Positions 1-5,348 of a DNA stretch of 6,916 nt are shown in pieces (position 1 is the stretch's first letter; every line of letters begins with the position of its first letter). The stretch is from positions 1 through 6,916 of the forward strand of contig DEKO01000068.1 in assembly GCA_002353885.1 (NCBI GenBank). The letters are read 5' to 3'. Made by a program: the position numbers and the translations under genes. This DNA comes from Porphyromonadaceae bacterium UBA2720 (GTDB lineage Bacteria; Bacteroidota; Bacteroidia; Bacteroidales; Muribaculaceae). The notes under the pieces were generated by a model. That model worked only from the letters and a program-made list of their open reading frames with translations. It was not told the DNA's origin and made no database searches.

Positions 1-16
1 ATCATCTACGTTGAAT

Positions 17-56
17 GCCTGCGCCGTGTTGTGAAACACGGCGCAGGCTGTTTTTT
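17..56 (+). terminator. Strong intrinsic terminator of a gene off the left edge
   Basis: A perfect 14-bp stem (17-30 pairing with 35-48) closes a GTGA tetraloop and is followed by TG and six T residues (51-56). The T run lies only on the plus strand; in the other direction the stem is followed by ATTCAACG, so this stops plus-strand transcription entering from the left. A TGA in one frame at 12-14 could be the stop of that gene, but too little sequence is present to show it. The upstream gene would converge on the metallophosphoesterase gene. Confidence 0.9.
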
Positions 57-65
57 AGACTTATT

Positions 66-164
66 AACCGCGAATGTGGCAGAGAATTAATAAACCGCGA
101 ATGCCGCGAATCTTTTGTTCTTATTTTCTTTTGTCTTATAAACCGCGAATGCCGCGAATGTGGC
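66..164. repeat. Degenerate AACCGCGAATG repeat cluster
   Basis: Three copies of AACCGCGAATG start at 66, 93 and 141. The second and third extend to AACCGCGAATGCCGCGAAT (93-111 and 141-159). The first and third end in GAATGTGGC (72-80 and 156-164). Spacers are A+T-rich and unrelated. Minus-strand translation gives repeated FAAFAVY with no plausible protein, so this is non-coding repeat sequence. Similar CGAAT-type spacer repeats are familiar from Bacteroidales genomes; their function is not known to me. Confidence 0.75.
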
Positions 165-183
165 ATAAATTCGGAAATTCGAT

Positions 184-282
184 AATTCGTGATAAACGCG
201 AAACACGCGAATAAGAAAATTCCTTAATTCTTTAAATTCTTGATAAAATTCGAAAATTCGTGATAACCGGGAAGCACGCGAA
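184..282. repeat. Pair of 28-nt direct repeats (AATTCGTGATAA type)
   Basis: Two 28-nt copies at 184-211 and 255-282 differ at three positions and are spaced 71 nt start to start. Each begins AATTCGTGATAA and ends CACGCGAA. Between them are further AATTC words. The GCGAA element is shared with the neighbouring cluster at 66-164, so both may be decayed versions of one family. Together they fill the 57-322 gap, in which I see no gene. Confidence 0.7.
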
Positions 283-322
283 GCAGAAGATAAAGACCTT
301 GAAAAAAAAGGGTGTGTCATAA

Positions 323-379
323 TGAAGTGCCCCCAAAAAGTTAAACGTGTTTAACGTCTAACTTTTGGGGTCCACTTCA
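323..379. repeat. 57-bp palindrome with IS3-like TG...CA ends
   Basis: The element begins TGAAGTG (323-329) and ends CACTTCA (373-379). A second paired block follows: CCCCAAAAAGTTA near 331-343 against TAACTTTTGGGG at 359-370, with one bulged A. The centre holds a smaller dyad, GTTAAAC/GTTTAAC (340-346 and 349-355). Tips of TG/CA followed by a C run and AAAAGTT resemble ends of IS3-family elements, but there is no transposase and no matching 3-bp flank (TAA left, ATG right). It starts 10 nt past the metallophosphoesterase stop. Read on the minus strand, its hairpin is followed 13 nt later by eight T (302-309), so it may help end that transcript, although the gap is longer than in a classical terminator. 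Confidence 0.65.
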
Positions 380-389
380 ATGTGTGGCA

Positions 390-1856
390 TCAGAGGCTGA
401 CTTGCAGCACGTGGTCGGGGGTGGCTGACTGGTTGGGTGAGCCCACTTGGTTGAGGTCCTCGAGGGCGCTGCGCACCATGGGCTCGACGCGGGGCCACAG
501 GTTGTCGATGAGGAAGGGGCCCATGTACTGTGCCTGCGATGGCATGACCTCTTGCGCCATGCCCATGATGCCCTGCTTGACGGCCTGGATGATGGCGGGT
601 GCCTGTTGCGGGTCCTCGCCGCCACGGGTGACAGCGAGCAGGCTGTGTGTGAGTGGCTGCTGCATGTGCCGCATCATCAGCACTGTGGCCTGCTGTGCAT
701 TCTGTGGCAAGGCCGCCGTGTCAACGCCTTGCATGACCAGCATTTGTTTCATTTTTCCCATCTTGTCGCTCAAGCGCGACCACAGCCGATGGGCAATCAC
801 GCCAGCCAGGATGGGCGCTGCATGCTCCACTTGCTCACGAGCCTGCCCTTGCAGTTGCTGGGGCAGGTCGTCGAGCCAGCTGGTTGCGACTTGTGCCACA
901 CCGGTCTTGCTGTCGAGCGAGATCATGCGCATGGGCATGGGATGCATACTGGCCGAGCCGGTGGCGATGTCGGTGATGCTGCCATCACTCACGGCATCGG
1001 TGATGTGTAGGTGGCCTGTGAGCACCATGCGCACACCGCAATCGGCAAGCGTGCGAGCCACCTCGTCATGATTGGCGACAATGTAGTTGGGCAAGAAGCG
1101 CGCCTCACCGTCGATGTGTTCGAGCAGGTGATGGTGCATCATGGCGATGACGTGCTTGCCCTGCGCGTGCGCCTCACTGGCCTGCTCGCGCAGCCACTGC
1201 AGGGTCTCGGGCTTGACGCGCCCGGCGTTGTGATAGACATCGGCCGTGTCGCCCCGGCTGCGCAGGCGGTTCTCCTCGTCACGGTTACTGTCGATGCCCA
1301 ACAGCACTAGCCCGGGCAGGGGCTCGCAGGCATAGCTCAGCGAGGCCGAGTCGCGCCGGGCATCGCTGCCATAGCCATAGCGGGCATAGGTCTGAGCAAA
1401 CTCGACGCGGGTGATGGTCTCGACCGGTGTGGCTTTGCCTCCACGATAGTCGCGTGCATTGGGGCAACTGATGTCGTGGTTGCCAGGGATGACCAGCGTG
1501 TGCACGCCATGCTGCTCCAGCCTTTCAAGGTGGGTCAACAACCGTTTGTGGCTGGCACGAGCGCCATTGTGAGTGAGGTCACCGGTGATGAGCAGCAAGG
1601 CGGGTCGTTCGGCGATGGCCCGGTCGACGATGTGCTGCATGATGCGGTCGCTCTCCAAGGGCAGCTTCATGTCGCCACTAGCCATGCGCTGGGCGGCAGC
1701 ACCATCATCATACAGCTCTGGAGCCAGCAGGTGGATGTCGCTGATGACCATGATGCGATAATCGTTGCTAGACATAGTTTTTTTAGTTTTAACGGGTGCT
1801 GCTGCGAGACAAGTGACGAGCATTATGCACCATAGTGTCGAGACAATACGTTTCAT
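390..1856 (-). CDS. Exported calcineurin-like metallophosphoesterase
   Basis: A 488-residue protein with all the metal-binding signatures of the PF00149 fold, in order: D40-x-H42 (SDIHLL), G92-D93 to N97-G98 (GDLTHNG), G125-N-H-D128, a histidine cluster at 241-243 (MMHHHLLEH) and G281-H-L-H284. These ligate a two-metal centre that hydrolyses phosphoester bonds; the substrate cannot be read from the sequence. The layout recalls Lmo2642-like enzymes, which also have an extra C-terminal helical part (inference). The start at 1856 is chosen because MKRIVSTLWCIMLVTCLAAA is a good signal peptide; extending upstream to 1985 only translates the ACTAC repeat. C16 follows LVT, a poor lipobox, so a soluble periplasmic form is more likely than a lipoprotein. 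Residues 366-460 contain 12 methionines. The gene lies behind a terminator (1984-2021), yet I see no convincing promoter of its own. Confidence 0.9.
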   Translation of the reverse strand: MKRIVSTLWCIMLVTCLAAAPVKTKKTMSSNDYRIMVISDIHLLAPELYDDGAAAQRMASGDMKLPLESDRIMQHIVDRAIAERPALLLITGDLTHNGARASHKRLLTHLERLEQHGVHTLVIPGNHDISCPNARDYRGGKATPVETITRVEFAQTYARYGYGSDARRDSASLSYACEPLPGLVLLGIDSNRDEENRLRSRGDTADVYHNAGRVKPETLQWLREQASEAHAQGKHVIAMMHHHLLEHIDGEARFLPNYIVANHDEVARTLADCGVRMVLTGHLHITDAVSDGSITDIATGSASMHPMPMRMISLDSKTGVAQVATSWLDDLPQQLQGQAREQVEHAAPILAGVIAHRLWSRLSDKMGKMKQMLVMQGVDTAALPQNAQQATVLMMRHMQQPLTHSLLAVTRGGEDPQQAPAIIQAVKQGIMGMAQEVMPSQAQYMGPFLIDNLWPRVEPMVRSALEDLNQVGSPNQSATPDHVLQVSL

Positions 1857-1864
1857 CAAAGTTG

Positions 1865-1907
1865 TAAAGTAGTAGTGTAGTAAAGTAGTGGGGTAGTAAA
1901 ATAGTAG
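1865..1907. repeat. GTAGT/ACTAC-rich spacer repeat
   Basis: This A+T-rich tract is built of TAAAGTAGT, TGTAGT and GGGTAGT units immediately upstream of the metallophosphoesterase start. Positions 1870-1889 are the exact reverse complement of 5272-5291 in the gap after the transporter gene. Further upstream, 1954-1965 (ATGAATAATGCA) is identical on the same strand to 5205-5216. The leader of this gene is therefore largely made of a dispersed spacer repeat. Confidence 0.7.
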
Positions 1908-1983
1908 AGCCGATACCATCGCCTGGCATTCATGCGGCCTCACGTTATGAATGATGAATAATGCATTGCTGCATTGAGAAATC

Positions 1984-2021
1984 AAAGCCCTGACGAGGCT
2001 TGATGGGTCTGTCAGGGCTTT
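1984..2021 (-). terminator. Terminator after the M16 peptidase gene
   Basis: A perfect 11-bp stem pairs AAAGCCCTGAC (1984-1994) with GTCAGGGCTTT (2011-2021) around a 16-nt loop, 18 nt past the peptidase stop codon (2040-2042). On the minus strand the stem ends GGGCTTT and continues GATTTC, a short T-rich tail, so termination may be partial. It separates the peptidase from the metallophosphoesterase. The long loop is somewhat unusual. Confidence 0.7.
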
Positions 2022-2039
2022 GTTGTCAGGTTGGGATGA

Positions 2040-4865
2040 TTACTCCTGGGGCATCATCACCACCTCAATCTTGTTGCCGCTGGCCATGAGCTTCTTGATG
2101 AAGTCGCTGACCTGCTGCGGGGTGACGGCGTTGACTGCCTCGCGATAACCGTTGACGATGTCGATGCCACGCTGGTCCCACATGCGCAGGGCATTGATCC
2201 AGAAGCCGTTCTCCTTGAGCATCGTGTCATAGTTCTTGAGGTTGGCAGCCTTGATGTCGGCCAGGGTGGCTGCATCCACGCTCTGGGCGGCGGCAGGCAC
2301 CTCTTGGCGCATGATGTCGAGGGCCTCGGCAGCCTTCTCGGGCTTCATGGGCACGCTGGCCATGACATAGCTGAACACCTTGTCGCCCTCATAGTCCACA
2401 TCGCCGCTGGCACCAGCCGAGTAGGCTGCGCCGGCATCCTCACGAATCTTCTGCAGATAGACCTTGCTCAGCACCTCGCCGGCCATGTCGGCCAGGATGG
2501 AGTTCTGGATGGTGAAGGGGATGGCGCTGCTGTGCCAGTACATCTGTGCGTTGGCCTTGGGGGTCTCCATCTTGCGGGTGAAGTGGTTGAGCACAGTTCC
2601 GTTGGGGTGTTCATCGACGTTGACCCAGTTCTCCTTCTTGCCCTTGGCAGGCAACGAGGCGATGTACTGGCAGATGTGCTTGCGGATGGTGTCGTTGTCA
2701 AACGAACCGACGAAGTAGAAGGTGAAGTCGGCTGCGTTGGCGGTGCGCTCCTTAGCGATTTGCATGATGCGGTCGTAGTTCACATCCTTCAGGCACTCGG
2801 CCTCAAACGGGCGATATCGCCAGGTGTGGTTGTTGAGCGTGACGTTGACCGAGTCGGCAAATGCAGCCTCGGGCTGCAGGCCCTTGTTCTTGAGTGCGGT
2901 CTCAAGCAGGTTCATGATGTTGGCATAGGCCTTGTCGTCCTTGCGGATGTCGGTCATGCGCAGGTAGGCCAGCTGGAACATGGTCTCGAGGTCCTTGATG
3001 GTCGACTGGCCGCTCAGGCTCTCGGTGTAGGTGCCCAGCGACAGGCTTGCGCTGGCTTGCTTGCCGGCCAGTGCCTTCTCCAGCTCCTGGTTGCTGAAGT
3101 TGCCCAGTCCGCTCTGCATGATAGCCATGTCGAAGAGCTCTGTGTTAGCCCAGTCCTTCTGACCATAGAGCGAGCTACCACCCTTGGAGACAGCGTACAT
3201 GCGAATCTCGTTGTCCTTGAAGTCGGTCTTCTTGAGGATGACCTTAGCACCATTGCTCAGGATGAGCTCGTCATAACCCAGCTTGGCGTTCTTGGTCTCC
3301 TTCTTGATCTTGCCGGCCTTGGGCAGCTTGGTCATCAGGGGCTCGTTCTTGACATTGTCAACGTATGCCTCGATGTTGCTGTTGCGTGCGGCGGTGATGG
3401 CACCGGTCAGGCCCTCGACGGTGGGATAGGTGTTGCCCTCCTTCTCCTGGTTGAAGCACAGCACCACCACATTCTCGTTGTTCTCCTGCGGGAACATCTC
3501 GGCCACACCCTGGTTGATCATCTCAACCGGCAGCATAGGCACAATCTGGTTCATGATGGCATACTCAGTCTCCATGCTGGGGATGGGGTCACCCTCCAGA
3601 TAGTTGGCGATGTAGCTGCGGCCATAACGGGCGTTGCTGATCTTGGAGCGGTTGTCATACTGCTTCTGCAGCTGCGACATGTACTCTTCCTTGGCGCGGG
3701 CATACTCGGTGGCGGTGAAGCCGTGCTTGGCCACACGCAGTGCCTCGGTCATGATGGCCTGCAGGGCTGCATCGGTCTGGCCCTCCTTGGGCATGGCATA
3801 GATAGTGTAAGCCTCCTTGCTGTTGCTCATGATGTAGGCGCCATTGCCGCTGCCTGCCTGGATGAACGGACAGTCGGGCTCCTGAGCCTTCTCGGCCAGG
3901 CGCTGGTTGAGCATGCTCGACACCATGTCCATCACATAGTCTTGCAGCATATAGGCCATGGTACCCTTCATTTCGCGGGGCATGGGGTCGCTCTTGAACA
4001 TGAGCTGGATGATGCTGTACTGCTGCTCCTTGTCCTTGTCGCTGACGACGATGATCTCATCGTTGTCGGGCACGGGCTCGGTGACCACCTGTACGGCATC
4101 GGCTGCGGGTGCAGGGATGGGGCCGAACATCTCCTTGATTTTGCCTTCCATGTAGTCGACATCGATGTCGCCAACCACAACGATGGCCTGGTTGTCAGGA
4201 CGATACCACTTGTGGTAGTAGTCACGAATCTCGTTATACTTGAAGTTGTCGACCACGCTCATCAGACCGATGGGCATGCGCTTGCCGTACTTCGAACCCG
4301 GATAGAGTGTCTCGAGATTGCGCTCGAGCATGCGCTGGCTGGCGCTGCTGCGCAGACGCCACTCCTCGTGGATGACACCACGCTCCTTGTCAATCTCATC
4401 GCCCTCGAGCAACAGGCCGCATGACCAGTCGCGCAAGATGAGCAAGCACGAGTCCAGAGCGCTCTGGCGCGTGCTGGGCACATCGTCGATGTTATAGACC
4501 GTCTGGTCAGTGCTCGTGTAGGCGTTGAGGTTGCGACCGAACTCCACACCCAGCGTGCGGGTGTAGTCGATCACGCCATTGCCGGGATAGTTCTCGGTGC
4601 CGTTGAAGGCCATGTGCTCGAGGAAGTGGGCGAGACCACGCTGGCTCTCCTCCTCCTGGATTGAACCCACACGCTGAGCGATGTAGAAGTTCACGCGGTG
4701 CTCGGGATAGTCGTTGTGACGCACATAGTAAGTGAGTCCGTTGGGCAGCTTGCCCATGCGCACTGCCTCGTCGACGGGGACAGGAGGCATCTGCGGCATC
4801 TCTTGTGCGGTGACACAGGCTGCAGCCAGCATCAACACACCTGCCAAAAGTTGCTTAATTTTCAT
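2040..4865 (-). CDS. Secreted M16 zinc metallopeptidase, PqqL/FusC type
   Basis: A 941-residue peptidase with two M16 halves, close in length to E. coli PqqL. The signal peptide is MKIKQLLAGVLMLAAACVTA, cleaved near residue 20, so the protein is periplasmic or exported. The inverted zinc motif HxxEH is H80-FL-E83-H84, followed by MAFNGT; the third ligand should lie in ERGVIHEE (161-168), a segment nearly identical to PqqL. The first half runs about 40-470. The second (about 530-935) lacks HxxEH, as is usual, and keeps R808-x6-Y815, matching the substrate-binding Arg/Tyr pair of insulysin-type enzymes. Such enzymes form a clamshell that degrades peptides or small unfolded proteins; PqqL and FusC cleave ferredoxin, but no TonB-dependent receptor lies beside this gene. 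The start at 4865 is set by the signal peptide and by a promoter at 4921-4950, which makes the in-frame ATG at 4943 untranscribed. No Shine-Dalgarno sequence is visible, as is normal in Bacteroidota. Confidence 0.94.
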   Translation of the reverse strand: MKIKQLLAGVLMLAAACVTAQEMPQMPPVPVDEAVRMGKLPNGLTYYVRHNDYPEHRVNFYIAQRVGSIQEEESQRGLAHFLEHMAFNGTENYPGNGVIDYTRTLGVEFGRNLNAYTSTDQTVYNIDDVPSTRQSALDSCLLILRDWSCGLLLEGDEIDKERGVIHEEWRLRSSASQRMLERNLETLYPGSKYGKRMPIGLMSVVDNFKYNEIRDYYHKWYRPDNQAIVVVGDIDVDYMEGKIKEMFGPIPAPAADAVQVVTEPVPDNDEIIVVSDKDKEQQYSIIQLMFKSDPMPREMKGTMAYMLQDYVMDMVSSMLNQRLAEKAQEPDCPFIQAGSGNGAYIMSNSKEAYTIYAMPKEGQTDAALQAIMTEALRVAKHGFTATEYARAKEEYMSQLQKQYDNRSKISNARYGRSYIANYLEGDPIPSMETEYAIMNQIVPMLPVEMINQGVAEMFPQENNENVVVLCFNQEKEGNTYPTVEGLTGAITAARNSNIEAYVDNVKNEPLMTKLPKAGKIKKETKNAKLGYDELILSNGAKVILKKTDFKDNEIRMYAVSKGGSSLYGQKDWANTELFDMAIMQSGLGNFSNQELEKALAGKQASASLSLGTYTESLSGQSTIKDLETMFQLAYLRMTDIRKDDKAYANIMNLLETALKNKGLQPEAAFADSVNVTLNNHTWRYRPFEAECLKDVNYDRIMQIAKERTANAADFTFYFVGSFDNDTIRKHICQYIASLPAKGKKENWVNVDEHPNGTVLNHFTRKMETPKANAQMYWHSSAIPFTIQNSILADMAGEVLSKVYLQKIREDAGAAYSAGASGDVDYEGDKVFSYVMASVPMKPEKAAEALDIMRQEVPAAAQSVDAATLADIKAANLKNYDTMLKENGFWINALRMWDQRGIDIVNGYREAVNAVTPQQVSDFIKKLMASGNKIEVVMMPQE

Positions 4866-4920
4866 AGAAAAGGTTATTTTTGTTTTTAGAATGAATGAAT
4901 TCGTCGTCAAAAAAACGTGG

Positions 4921-4950
4921 CAAAGATAGTAAATTATTGACAATTAGCAA
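4921..4950 (-). promoter_or_regulatory. Bacteroidota-type promoter of the M16 peptidase gene
   Basis: On the minus strand TATCTTTG (4921-4928) matches the Bacteroidota -7 consensus TAnnTTTG exactly, with TTG (4948-4950) 19 nt upstream as the -33 element. Transcription should begin near 4912-4917, giving a leader of about 50 nt that is A+T-rich before the ATG at 4865. A 15-bp inverted repeat (GCAATC, ATC, GATTGC; 4947-4961) covers the -33 element and could be an operator. Confidence 0.8.
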
Positions 4951-5079
4951 TCATCGATTGCAAATTTCAACTACTTCACCAGGCATTTTCTGTCCATTAG
5001 ACGCACCGATGCCCCAAAAGACACATTAAACAATGTTAATTCTTCCAATGGGAATAGTTAGACGTTAGTTTTTAGTAGA

Positions 5080-5154
5080 CCCCCAAGCCCCCCTAAGAGG
5101 GGTTGTACAAAGAGGCAGCCACAACAGCAGTTCCCCCTTTAGGGGGTTAGGGGG
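5080..5154. repeat. REPIN-like pair of inverted C-run/G-run hairpins
   Basis: The left arm (5080-5102) reads C5, AAG, C6, TAAGA, G4. The right arm (5133-5154) reads C5, TTTA, G5, TTA, G5. Each arm can fold on itself (for example CCCCC-TTTA-GGGGG at 5133-5146), and the arms are also imperfect inverted copies of each other, separated by 30 nt. This is the layout of REPIN elements, although no RAYT transposase is in the window. No target duplication is evident. Confidence 0.6.
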
Positions 5155-5171
5155 CCTGCAGCCACAATCTG

Positions 5172-5327
5172 GTAACAGCTTTACCACTTTATGAAGAATG
5201 TATAATGAATAATGCAGCTTGGCTGATTACGCGGGGTTCCGCGTTAACTGCCACCATCATGTAATGGCTTTACTACTTTACTACACTACTATGTTTACTA
5301 CCAAAAACGGCTTTACTACCAAAAGCC
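5172..5327. repeat. GGCTTTACTAC spacer repeats
   Basis: GGCTTTACTAC occurs at 5266-5276 and 5309-5319. The 21-nt stretch 5261-5281 is repeated at 5172-5192 with four differences, all transitions. 5272-5291 is an exact inverted copy of 1870-1889. A 6-bp hairpin of unknown role (ACGCGG/CCGCGT around GGTT, 5229-5244) sits between copies. With the REPIN-like element and the peptidase promoter, these account for most of the 4866-5348 gap; I see no gene there. Nothing recognisable stands out in 4962-5056. Confidence 0.65.
5303..5327 (-). terminator. Candidate terminator of the transporter gene
   Basis: On the minus strand GGCTTT and AAAGCC form a 6-bp stem (5322-5327 with 5309-5314) around a 7-nt loop, followed directly by GTTTTT (5308-5303). 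It begins 21 nt beyond the transporter stop codon (5349-5351). The hairpin is short and is made from one copy of the spacer repeat, so efficiency is uncertain. Confidence 0.55.
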
Positions 5328-5348
5328 ACAACTACTGCTGCTTTGGCG

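Noticed and set aside
66..282. CRISPR array in the left repeat cluster
   Set aside because: Repeats are few, diverged and irregularly spaced, spacers are A+T-rich and uneven, and no cas gene is present.
87..320. A 77-codon minus-strand open frame
   Set aside because: It translates the CGAAT repeats into repeated FAAFAVY and has no credible start context or homology.
1857..1864. CAACTTTG on the minus strand as a -7 element for the metallophosphoesterase
   Set aside because: It has one mismatch to TAnnTTTG and directly abuts the ATG, so the start site would fall inside the signal peptide.
1857..1985. N-terminal extension of the metallophosphoesterase to an ATG at 1985
   Set aside because: The extra 43 residues translate the ACTAC spacer repeat and would bury the signal peptide that begins at 1856.
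2304..4424. A 706-codon open frame on the plus strand opposite the M16 peptidase gene
   Set aside because: It is in exact codon register with the peptidase gene and stays open because that gene rarely uses TTA, CTA or TCA. The product is His/Val/Leu/Gly-rich with no recognisable domain, while the minus-strand frame has clear M16 motifs.
4866..4943. N-terminal extension of the M16 peptidase to an ATG at 4943
   Set aside because: The ATG lies upstream of the predicted transcription start, inside the promoter, and the signal peptide begins at 4865.
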